Assembly (NCBI GenBank): GCA_964409635.1
Contig: CAYPEL010000143.1
Coordinates: 1 to 6,772 of the forward strand
Source: CAYPEL01 sp964409635
GTDB lineage: Bacteria; Pseudomonadota; Gammaproteobacteria; DSM-19610
DNA: 6,772 nt
Direction of reading: 5' to 3'
Notes under the pieces: generated by a model
What the model was told of the DNA's origin: nothing
Database searches by the model: none
What the model saw: only the letters and a program-made list of their open reading frames with translations
Position numbers and translations under genes: made by a program
Part shown: positions 1 through 4,841 of the stretch, one piece after another
Position numbering within the stretch: the first letter of the stretch is position 1
How the letters are laid out: the number at the start of each line of letters is the position of its first letter

Positions 1-879
1 CTACGTGGCTGTATTGTCATTCGTGAGTTTTGTTTTTCCAGTTTCCGGCGCCACCTGAAAATACGCAAATATTGAAAATAAAATAATCGCGATCAAATTA
101 AATATTTTTGACCCATCACCTTCGTGCCAGTAATCAAACGCCGTCAAATTGCCGTAATTGGCGATATGAGCAAGTAAGGCTATCCGCAATGTATTTACAA
201 AAAAGCCGAGTAGTACTGCAACTGCAATAGTGACAAACCAGCGGCTGGGTTTAATGGTTACGGTAAGCATTAGAATGATGCTCAGCCGTAATAGAAAGTC
301 CATGTTGCGTACTGCGTCACAGCCTTCCCATATGGTAACGGTCGCATATTCCATAACGATGTCTAGGTGATTGACGCTGGTTGGCAAGCCAAACAGCGAG
401 GTCAGATAGGCTGAAACATGTGCGGTAGGGAAGGTCATAGCATCCCAGCCAAACAACTGCAAGAACGGGTAAAGCAGAGGCGTTATCAGGGCGCGATCTG
501 GTATGGCCAGTAGTCCAAGTATCAGAAGTGGTTTCCAGTACCTGTGAATTACCTGTTGACCGGCCTGGATAAACCAGAATGCCAGTAGCAATACAAGGGG
601 CAGAGTGCGCGCAAAAACCGGTGGTTCTAATAGGAGATAGCCTGCAACAACCAGTACCAGGGCTAAGGTAAGAACAACAGGTAATCTGTTTTTAGAACTG
701 CCCGCGCCAGTTTGCGGGCTGACGGGTGCATCAACCAGTATCGAGATGACGGCGAGACAGGACAGGACGGTGATTGCAAAATCACCTGAATCACCGGAAA
801 TTGAAATTGCAGTCAGCGCAATCAGTAGAAGCGCACCTGGAAATATGAAGTCTTTCCGGGCCTGCAGCAGTTTTGTCAT
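1..879 (-). CDS. Exosortase-family transpeptidase/protease (complete, stop at window edge)
   Basis: Multi-pass inner-membrane protein of the exosortase/archaeosortase family. These enzymes cut the C-terminal sorting signal of secreted proteins after Sec export, often passing the protein on to a cell-surface or extracellular fate. With the chosen start it has 292 residues and is mostly hydrophobic helices. The three family catalytic residues are visible in order: Cys187 in EGCDAV, Arg232 in NTLRIALL and His252 in YWHEGDG. The Cys context differs from the common ACSG form, so I do not assign a numbered Xrt subtype. An ATG at 918 would add 13 residues, but it lies inside the terminator hairpin at 894-922. 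I therefore prefer the ATG at 879, just past the T-tract, although neither start has a good Shine-Dalgarno. The upstream neighbour on the same strand is a small protein with a matching sorting tail, its probable substrate. Family call is firm; subtype and start are less sure. Confidence 0.88.
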   Translation of the reverse strand: MTKLLQARKDFIFPGALLLIALTAISISGDSGDFAITVLSCLAVISILVDAPVSPQTGAGSSKNRLPVVLTLALVLVVAGYLLLEPPVFARTLPLVLLLAFWFIQAGQQVIHRYWKPLLILGLLAIPDRALITPLLYPFLQLFGWDAMTFPTAHVSAYLTSLFGLPTSVNHLDIVMEYATVTIWEGCDAVRNMDFLLRLSIILMLTVTIKPSRWFVTIAVAVLLGFFVNTLRIALLAHIANYGNLTAFDYWHEGDGSKIFNLIAIILFSIFAYFQVAPETGKTKLTNDNTAT

Positions 880-887
880 TATTGTAT

Positions 888-922
888 TAAAAAATAAATG
901 CTGCCATAAAGGCAGCATTTAT
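888..922 (-). terminator. Intrinsic terminator/attenuator between sorting substrate and exosortase
   Basis: A perfect 12-bp inverted repeat (894-905 with 911-922, arms ATAAATGCTGCC/GGCAGCATTTAT, 5-nt loop). On the minus strand it is followed directly by TTTTTAA, giving a run ATTTATTTTTTAA. It begins about 30 nt after the substrate stop codon and ends 15 nt before the preferred exosortase ATG. Transcription of the enzyme would therefore depend on read-through, which would give much substrate and little enzyme. The structure is directly visible; the strength of termination is inferred. Confidence 0.75.
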
Positions 923-954
923 CATAATCTTTGAATAAATTGAACGCTGTTGGC

Positions 955-1254
955 TTAGTCGTCGGATTTATTTTTACGGGCTTTCCTGCGAATCATTATG
1001 CCGCCACCTACAGCAGCCGCCAGTGCCAGTAACCCTGGGATTGGCGCGGGTGCATTTTTTGAGATCCCGCCGGCTCTATTGAAATTATTATTGTTATTAA
1101 AAATAGAATCCCACCAGTCAACTGGATTATACGATGCTGTTTGAAATGAGTGGCCTGAGTGCCAGGAATTCCCAAAGGCATGTACATTGCTGCTAGCCAG
1201 TAATATTGACGTAGAGAACAGGCTTGCCAACGCAACTGTGGTAATCTTTTTCAT
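955..1254 (-). CDS. Small secreted protein with PEP-CTERM-like C-terminal sorting signal (probable exosortase substrate)
   Basis: A 99-residue protein with signals at both ends. At the N-terminus is a Sec signal peptide (MKK, hydrophobic core to about residue 22, likely cut after NVHA at 26). At the C-terminus is a three-part sorting signal: a Pro-rich motif PAPIPG (69-74), a hydrophobic segment GLLALAAAVGGGIMI (74-88), and a basic cluster RRKARK (89-94) with a short polar tail. This is the architecture of PEP-CTERM proteins, but the motif is PAPIP rather than VPEP. The part between the signals is only about 40 residues, rich in His, Trp and Asn, with WW at 47-48 and five Asn at 53-57. I recognise no enzymatic domain. 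The ATG at 1254 is chosen because GGGGAGA ends 6 nt upstream; a TTG at 1269 would overlap that ribosome site. The exosortase gene follows on the same strand, so this is probably its dedicated target. The function of the mature peptide is unknown. Confidence 0.82.
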   Translation of the reverse strand: MKKITTVALASLFSTSILLASSNVHAFGNSWHSGHSFQTASYNPVDWWDSIFNNNNNFNRAGGISKNAPAPIPGLLALAAAVGGGIMIRRKARKNKSDD

Positions 1255-1260
1255 CGAACT

Positions 1261-1267
1261 TCTCCCC
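1261..1267 (-). promoter_or_regulatory. Ribosome binding site fixing the start of the sorting substrate
   Basis: Minus-strand GGGGAGA, 6 nt before the ATG at 1254. It is the clearest Shine-Dalgarno in the window and rules against the longer TTG-initiated reading at 1269. Confidence 0.75.
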
Positions 1268-1302
1268 AAAAAATTAATACTTCATTAAACATTATTTACT
1301 AC

Positions 1303-1331
1303 ATTATCTAATGGGAAATATAACATAAAGC
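1303..1331 (-). promoter_or_regulatory. Weak sigma-70 promoter candidate for the sorting substrate
   Basis: Minus-strand GATAAT (1308-1303) matches TATAAT at 5 of 6 positions and lies about 50 nt upstream of the ATG in an AT-rich stretch. The hexamer 17 nt upstream (GCTTTA) is a poor -35, so the call rests on the -10 alone or on an activator. The -10 sits within a small dyad, CATTA-GA-TAATG. Confidence 0.25.
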
Positions 1332-1362
1332 CCTGTGCCTGTGGAATGAGAAACACGGCTTT
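1327..1362 (-). terminator. Possible terminator downstream of the SulP gene
   Basis: AAAGCC (1327-1332) pairs with GGCTTT (1357-1362). Three further pairs (GTG 1335-1337 with CAC 1354-1356) follow across a 2-nt bulge, leaving a 16-nt loop. On the minus strand it is followed by ATGTTATATTT, which is T-rich but interrupted. The site lies about 200 nt beyond the SulP stop and just before the next gene's promoter candidate. The structure is imperfect and the loop long, so this is only a candidate. Confidence 0.3.
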
Positions 1363-1418
1363 TAGCATAGGACTAAACTGCGGCGGTGGGTCTGAATGTG
1401 GGGGAATAGTAAAAAATG

Positions 1419-1443
1419 TTATGTATTTCTATTATTTACATAA
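1419..1443. repeat. AT-rich dyad TTATGTA-N11-TACATAA (possible operator)
   Basis: Perfect 7-nt inverted arms at 1419-1425 and 1437-1443 with an 11-nt spacer, in the non-coding region between the SulP 3' end and the sorting-substrate gene. The 18-nt spacing of arm centres is compatible with a dimeric regulator reading two helical turns. No regulator gene is present in the window to assign it to, and AT-rich dyads arise by chance, so confidence is low. Confidence 0.25.
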
Positions 1444-1558
1444 GGTTAATATAATACCCTCTTGTTGGAGGGAAGGCTGATTAAGCGTGCTTCCCCGTAC
1501 GGGATTGCATAGTGTTGCTTGTATATCCCGGTAATATTGGGCTATTTACCCATCAGAT

Positions 1559-3343
1559 TTACGGCTTGTCTGTGGGGGTTGTTTCCGTATTTAACGGGGT
1601 GGGTACTACCAACGGGCATGTCTCTGCATGGTTATCACCGAGTTTTTCCCAGACGTATTCAAATGCCCGGGTACGCAGGCGGAAGAATTTGTCCGGCCCA
1701 TGTGATTCGACAAAGCCCGAACGGTGCAATATATCCATGACCTGCTTTTTGGCGCGGGCGAACAAAAACTCTATGCCGAGTTCATCCAGCCGTTTGGCCA
1801 GGTCGTGCAGCATCTCTTCGCCAGTGGCGTCAATTTCGTTGATGCCTTCGGCGTCGACAATGACAAATTTAAGTTCGGGTTTGGTGGCGACGCGTTCCAG
1901 TACCTTGTCGTTGAAATAACCGGTATTGGCAAAATACAGTGGGCCATCGTAGCGGATCACGGAAATGTTCGGGCAGGTTTGCAGGTTGCGGGATTCGGCA
2001 TCGCGTAGTGTGCCATCAGGGTCACGGGAAAGCACAGCAATGCGCGGCCGCATGGTTCGGTACAGGAACAGGCCCAGCGATAGTACGACGCCAGTTACAA
2101 TACCGGTTTCGAGATGCGGGGCAACCAGTAGTGTGAGCGCAAAAGTTACCATCGCAACAATGCCGTCGTGCGGCTGCACCTTCCAGGCATAGCGGATAGG
2201 TTCAATTTTTATCAGATTGGTAACGGCCATCATAATGACGGCGGCTAATGTGGCTTGCGGTAAGTGGTAGAGCAGCGGTGTCAGAAACAACAGTGTAATG
2301 CCGACAACAACACCGGTTACCACTGCCGAGAACCCGGTAACTGCGCCAGAATTAATGTTAACCGCCGAACGTGAAAACGAACCGGAAACCGCATAGCCCT
2401 GAAACAGCGCCGAGGAAATGTTGCCGAGGCCTTGCCCCAGCAATTCCTGGTTGGCATCGAGCTTTTGCCGGGTGCGCGCGGCCATGGCTTTGGCGATCGA
2501 AATGGCTTCCATGAAGCCAATCACTGAAATAATGGCGGCAGTAGAGAAGAGTTGCAGTGCGACGGTGAAATCAATATCCGGTATTTTTGCTGCAGGCAGG
2601 CCATCTGGTACCACGCCGACCACCTTGCCGCCTTTTTCTTCAAACTTGAAATACCAGGAAATCAGCGTAGTGACGGCAACTGCGATCAGCACGTTGGGTA
2701 ATTTTGGGGTAAATTTTTTCATCGAAATCATGATGGCCAGGGCGAATAGCGCCATGCCCAGTGTCAGCATATGGGTATCTGTTGTCGCGGCTACCAGTAC
2801 ATTCCAGACTGTTTCATACTGGTGTGCGGCCTTTTCTGCGGTGACGCCAAAGATTTTACTGAGCTGTGAAGTGCCAATAATAATTGCGGCGGCATTGGTG
2901 AAACCGATTACCACCGGGTGAGATAGGAAATTAACCAGAACGCCAAGTTTCAACCCACCGAGTATGAGCTGGATCACGCCGACCTGTAGCGCCAGGATGA
3001 TGGCATAAGCGACGTAAAGTTCTACGTTTGCACCGGCAATCGGTTCCAGTGCGGCGGCGGTCATCAGGGAAACCACGGCGACCGGGCCGGTGGCCAGTTG
3101 CCTGGACGAACCGAATAAAGCGGCGACGATGCCGGGCAGGAAAGAGGCGTACAGGCCATAGTAGGCTGGCAGGCCGGCTAGCTGGGCGTAAGCCATGGAT
3201 TGCGGAACCAAAACCAGTGCGACGGTAATGCCGGCAAGCGTGTCTGCACGTAATGTCCGGGGGTTTTTTAACTCGCCAATCCATTTAAGAAAGGGCAACA
3301 GATTGCGCCAATCCGAGGGGAAAAAGCTCTTAATATCCGGCAT
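1559..3343 (-). CDS. SulP (SLC26-like) anion transporter with C-terminal STAS domain
   Basis: Inner-membrane transporter of the SulP family, whose members move sulfate, bicarbonate or dicarboxylates, usually coupled to H+ or Na+. It has 594 residues, normal for the family. A membrane domain of multiple helices spans about 30-430 and includes the signature PQSMAYAQLAGLPAYYGLYA (47-66), the acidic residue in GFMEA (E279) and QGYAVSGSFSRSAVN (315-329). A cytoplasmic STAS domain follows at about 456-570, with DAEGINEIDATGEE (497-510); its DATG occupies the place of the phosphorylatable Ser/Thr loop of anti-sigma antagonists. The start at 3343 has GGA 7 nt upstream. The longer reading from 3427 would run through the predicted promoter and adds an unconserved-looking tail, so I reject it. 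It is transcribed divergently from the HIT gene with no co-directional partner close by. No carbonic anhydrase or sulfur gene is adjacent, so the substrate cannot be assigned. Confidence 0.93.
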   Translation of the reverse strand: MPDIKSFFPSDWRNLLPFLKWIGELKNPRTLRADTLAGITVALVLVPQSMAYAQLAGLPAYYGLYASFLPGIVAALFGSSRQLATGPVAVVSLMTAAALEPIAGANVELYVAYAIILALQVGVIQLILGGLKLGVLVNFLSHPVVIGFTNAAAIIIGTSQLSKIFGVTAEKAAHQYETVWNVLVAATTDTHMLTLGMALFALAIMISMKKFTPKLPNVLIAVAVTTLISWYFKFEEKGGKVVGVVPDGLPAAKIPDIDFTVALQLFSTAAIISVIGFMEAISIAKAMAARTRQKLDANQELLGQGLGNISSALFQGYAVSGSFSRSAVNINSGAVTGFSAVVTGVVVGITLLFLTPLLYHLPQATLAAVIMMAVTNLIKIEPIRYAWKVQPHDGIVAMVTFALTLLVAPHLETGIVTGVVLSLGLFLYRTMRPRIAVLSRDPDGTLRDAESRNLQTCPNISVIRYDGPLYFANTGYFNDKVLERVATKPELKFVIVDAEGINEIDATGEEMLHDLAKRLDELGIEFLFARAKKQVMDILHRSGFVESHGPDKFFRLRTRAFEYVWEKLGDNHAETCPLVVPTPLNTETTPTDKP

Positions 3344-3410
3344 TTTGTTTCCAGTTGATTGTGTTGGGTAGAAAACCGCATTTTGAATAGAGCGGCTTGT
3401 AAAGCCCGCA

Positions 3411-3440
3411 ATTCTAGCATAAAACATTGGCCGTTTTCAG
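3411..3440 (-). promoter_or_regulatory. Extended -10 promoter of the SulP gene
   Basis: Minus-strand TGCTAGAAT (3419-3411) combines an extended -10 TGN with TAGAAT (5 of 6 to consensus). CTGAAA (3440-3435) matches 4 of 6 of the -35 at an 18-nt spacing. Transcription would start near 3404, giving a leader of about 60 nt that begins with a bulged hairpin (3392-3409, GCGGCTT against AAGCCCGC). This supports the start at 3343. Confidence 0.5.
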
Positions 3441-3508
3441 GCTTGGCTGCTTTCTGAGCTGGTTTATTAAACGGGCTTTCCACTGCGATCGTGCGGATTG
3501 ATTCCTAT

Positions 3509-3605
3509 TGCAGGGCCGAATTGATTCGGCCAGCTGGCTTGCAGAGGCATGGCCACGCCGCCAGGAAAATAAGAGCTGTTTTGGCTGAATGAATTCGGCC
3601 CTACA
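3509..3605. repeat. Inverted pair of REP-like palindromes (BIME/MITE-like, 97 bp)
   Basis: Two 23-nt arms in opposite orientation: 3509-3531 and the reverse complement of 3583-3605, identical at 20 of 23 positions. Each arm is itself a palindrome. The left has GGCCGAA-TTGA-TTCGGCC, a perfect 7-bp stem. The right, read on the minus strand, is GTAG followed by GGCCGAATTCATTCAGCC, with one mismatch in the stem. A GTAG foot before a hairpin is the hallmark of REP sequences mobilised by RAYT (TnpA-REP) transposases; the left copy has a degenerate GCAG. No transposase is encoded here and I see no target-site duplication. The structure is visible; assignment to the REP/BIME class is inferred. Confidence 0.65.
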
Positions 3606-3630
3606 GACAGAGCTGTTTTTTGTCTAAAAT
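3602..3630 (+). promoter_or_regulatory. Weak promoter candidate for the HIT gene
   Basis: TAAAAT (3625-3630) matches 5 of 6 of the -10, but the -35 position at 17-nt spacing is TACAGA, only a partial match. That -35 lies at the outer edge of the right REP-like arm, so insertion of the repeat may have shaped this promoter. It would give a leader of about 30 nt. Confidence 0.28.
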
Positions 3631-3666
3631 GTACGGCTTAATAGATTCGATTGCATAGGTACCGTG

Positions 3667-4089
3667 ATGGCTGAAACAATTTTTCACAAAATCGTTGCTG
3701 GAGAAATACCTTGTTACAAGGTATACGAAGATGAGCAGGTGCTGGCTTTTCTCGACGTATTCCCTTTGTCAAAAGGGCATACGCTAGTCATTCCCAAAGT
3801 ACACGCAGCAACGCTCGACCAACTGGATGATGTGCATGCGGCAGCTATTGGGCGCGCTTTGCCGAAAGTGGCAAAAGCCGTCATGCAGGCTACTGGTTGC
3901 AAGGATTACAACATACTACAGAATAACGGCGCGGCTGCGCATCAGGCGGTGTTCTGGGTACATTTTCATATTATCCCGAAAATGCCGGACGGTAGCGGGC
4001 TGGGAATCGATTGGAATGCCGGTAAATTAGCGGACGCTGCAGCCAAGGATCTGGTGCAATCCATTACACAACATCTCCACCCATCGTAG
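3667..4089 (+). CDS. HIT-family nucleotide-binding protein with altered triad (W-V-H-F-H)
   Basis: A 140-residue cytoplasmic histidine-triad protein of the HINT/Hit branch. This branch usually hydrolyses nucleoside phosphoramidates or binds purine nucleotides. Recognisable blocks are FHKIVAGEIPCYKVYED (6-22), FLDVFPLSKGHTLVIPKVH (28-46), NILQNNG (82-88) and the active-site strand HQAVFWVHFHIIPK (92-105). Family members carry H-x-H-x-H here; this protein has Trp97 in place of the first His, while His99 (the expected nucleophile) and His101 remain. The codon is TGG, so no single base error explains the change. The ATG at 3667 is preferred over the adjoining GTG at 3664 because TAGGT ends 6 nt before the ATG. 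The TAG stop coincides with the GTAG foot of a REP-like repeat. Length is normal. Its exact substrate is unknown. Confidence 0.92.
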   Translation: MAETIFHKIVAGEIPCYKVYEDEQVLAFLDVFPLSKGHTLVIPKVHAATLDQLDDVHAAAIGRALPKVAKAVMQATGCKDYNILQNNGAAAHQAVFWVHFHIIPKMPDGSGLGIDWNAGKLADAAAKDLVQSITQHLHPS

Positions 4090-4123
4090 GGTGCCGCAGC
4101 GAATGGTGGGTTTCACACCCACC
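4086..4123 (+). repeat. REP-like unit 1 overlapping the HIT stop codon
   Basis: Starts with GTAG (4086-4089), whose TAG is the HIT stop codon. Some 15 nt later comes a perfect 7-bp hairpin GGTGGGT-TTCAC-ACCCACC (4105-4123). It shares ATCGTAGGGTG (4083-4093) exactly with unit 2 at 4147-4157. The hairpin may protect the HIT transcript 3' end, but no T-tract follows, so I do not call it a terminator. Confidence 0.6.
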
Positions 4124-4148
4124 CTTGGGAATTTACAACACACGCTAT

Positions 4149-4216
4149 CGTAGGGTGGGAGAATCCCACCAAATGCCGCTAAAAAAAGGCAGTGCTCCTA
4201 CCTCTCCCACCCTACG
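4149..4216. repeat. REP-like unit 2 with 13-bp terminal inverted repeats
   Basis: GTAG (4150-4153) followed immediately by a 7-bp hairpin GGTGGGA-GAA-TCCCACC (4154-4170), a typical REP layout. The outer 13 nt CGTAGGGTGGGAG (4149-4161) recur as a perfect inverted copy at 4204-4216, giving a 68-bp element with matching ends. The right copy lacks its own hairpin partner, so it is a half unit. The local hairpin and the long-range pairing are mutually exclusive. A further short stem TGCC/GGCA (4174-4177 with 4188-4191) lies inside. Confidence 0.62.
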
Positions 4217-4266
4217 TTTCTACTAATATTTCAGGTCTGCACAGGCTTGAATACTCGGACGGAAAA

Positions 4267-4758
4267 GTGAATAAAGTAAAGCTCATCACAGCTGATTTAC
4301 TCAGCCAGCTTGGCGGCAAGGCGGCCGCGTCAACAAGGCGCCGCGCCAACCATAATATCCACCCGCAACTCAACGACCCGGTACAGCGTTTTTTCAATGC
4401 CATGCAACCAGGCACCTATGTCCGGCCGCATCGCCATACCGATCCGGAACGTTGGGAATTATTTTTGATCCTCAGCGGTCATGTGTCCGTCCTGTTATTC
4501 GATGATCAAGATAGAGTTTCAGACCGTTATGAACTGCAAGCGGGTGGCTCGATGTTGGGGCTCGAAATTCGGCCAGGGCAGTGGCATACGCTCGTGGCAA
4601 TGCAGCCATCCATACTTTTTGAACTTAAGGAGGGGCCATATAACCAGTTGACAGATAAGGACTTTTCAATCTGGGCGCCAGATGAGACCCATCCTTCAAA
4701 GGAAGCTGTCGAGGCCTGGTACCGGGTTGCCAGAATTGGTCAAAGGTATCAGAAATAA
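4267..4758 (+). CDS. wbuC: WbuC-family cupin-fold metalloprotein
   Basis: A 163-residue small cupin protein of the WbuC family, named from enterobacterial O-antigen clusters; its reaction is not established. Visible features: the family block RRRANHNIHPQLNDPVQRFF (24-43), cupin motif 1 with GTYVRPHRH (49-57) and Glu64, and motif 2 with PGQWHTLV (103-110). Candidate metal ligands are His55, His57, Glu64 and His107. The C-terminal KEGPYNQLTDKDFSIWAP (121-138) is also characteristic. I choose the GTG at 4267, preceded by GGACGG, because it opens the conserved region. An in-frame GTG at 4192 would translate 25 residues of the REP-like repeat. No sugar or LPS gene is nearby, which is unlike the name-giving context. 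No convincing own promoter is seen, so read-through from the HIT gene is possible. The iron permease follows after an 83-bp gap with its own promoter. Confidence 0.87.
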   Translation: MNKVKLITADLLSQLGGKAAASTRRRANHNIHPQLNDPVQRFFNAMQPGTYVRPHRHTDPERWELFLILSGHVSVLLFDDQDRVSDRYELQAGGSMLGLEIRPGQWHTLVAMQPSILFELKEGPYNQLTDKDFSIWAPDETHPSKEAVEAWYRVARIGQRYQK

Positions 4759-4777
4759 CACCAAGCCTATTGGCTGC

Positions 4778-4806
4778 TTTACGCCACAAATGAGAATAAT
4801 TATAAT
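4778..4806 (+). promoter_or_regulatory. Sigma-70 promoter of the FTR1 permease
   Basis: A perfect -10 TATAAT (4801-4806) lies 17 nt after TTTACG (4778-4783, 4 of 6 to the -35). Transcription should begin near 4813, leaving a leader of about 30 nt. The Fur box covers the spacer and the -10. Confidence 0.7.
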
Positions 4807-4807
4807 T
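4789..4807 (+). promoter_or_regulatory. Fur box (ferric uptake regulator operator)
   Basis: AATGAGAATAATTATAATT matches the 19-bp inverted-repeat consensus AATGATAATNATTATCATT at 16 of 18 defined positions, and its core matches the 7-1-7 form TGATAAT-N-ATTATCA at 12 of 14. It overlaps the -10, so Fe2+-Fur binding would block polymerase. Placement before an FTR1 permease is exactly what iron repression predicts. Confidence 0.8.
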
Positions 4808-4841
4808 TAGTTTCGATTAATTATTAGCTCGTAGTCTGTCC

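Larger units (their letters stand above)
1255..1558. other. Non-coding region between SulP 3' end and sorting substrate
   Basis: About 300 bases with no supportable gene on either strand. It contains the substrate ribosome site, the weak -10, the AAAGCC/GGCTTT hairpin and the TTATGTA dyad listed separately. It also holds a short stem CCCTC/GAGGG (1457-1461 with 1468-1472), which on the minus strand is followed by TATTATATT and could be a weak SulP terminator, and the palindrome CCCGTACGGG (1494-1503). I see no RNA gene here. Confidence 0.6.
3344..3666. other. Divergent intergenic region between SulP and HIT genes
   Basis: About 320 non-coding bases. They hold the SulP promoter and leader hairpin, an inverted pair of REP-like palindromes (3509-3605), the palindrome GCCAGCTGGC (3529-3538), and two direct copies of AGAGCTGTTTT (3572-3582 and 3609-3619) that straddle the right-hand palindrome. 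A weak HIT promoter candidate completes it. No gene or RNA gene is supportable. Confidence 0.65.

Noticed and set aside
880..918. Exosortase start at ATG 918 (13 extra residues).
   Set aside because: The ATG and the following codons lie inside the terminator stem and T-tract, and the extra residues look like translated hairpin.
1326..1342. Possible sigma-54 site on the minus strand (AGGCACAGGGCTTTAT), of interest because exosortase loci are often sigma-54 dependent.
   Set aside because: The -24 GG is present but the position that must be GC at -12 is TA, so the key -12 element is missing.
2418..2921. 167-codon open frame on the plus strand opposite the SulP gene.
   Set aside because: It is antisense to a clearly conserved membrane domain, lacks a ribosome site and shows no recognisable domain; similar open frames opposite the permease (for example 5750-6067) are rejected on the same grounds.
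3344..3427. SulP start at 3427 (28 extra residues).
   Set aside because: It runs through the predicted extended -10 and leader, while the ATG at 3343 begins the recognisable family N-terminus.
4083..4216. Repeat cluster as a CRISPR array.
   Set aside because: The copies differ in orientation and spacing, carry internal hairpins and have no regular spacers or cas genes.
4192..4266. WbuC start at GTG 4192 (25 extra residues).
   Set aside because: The extension translates the REP-like repeat and has no family similarity that I can recognise.
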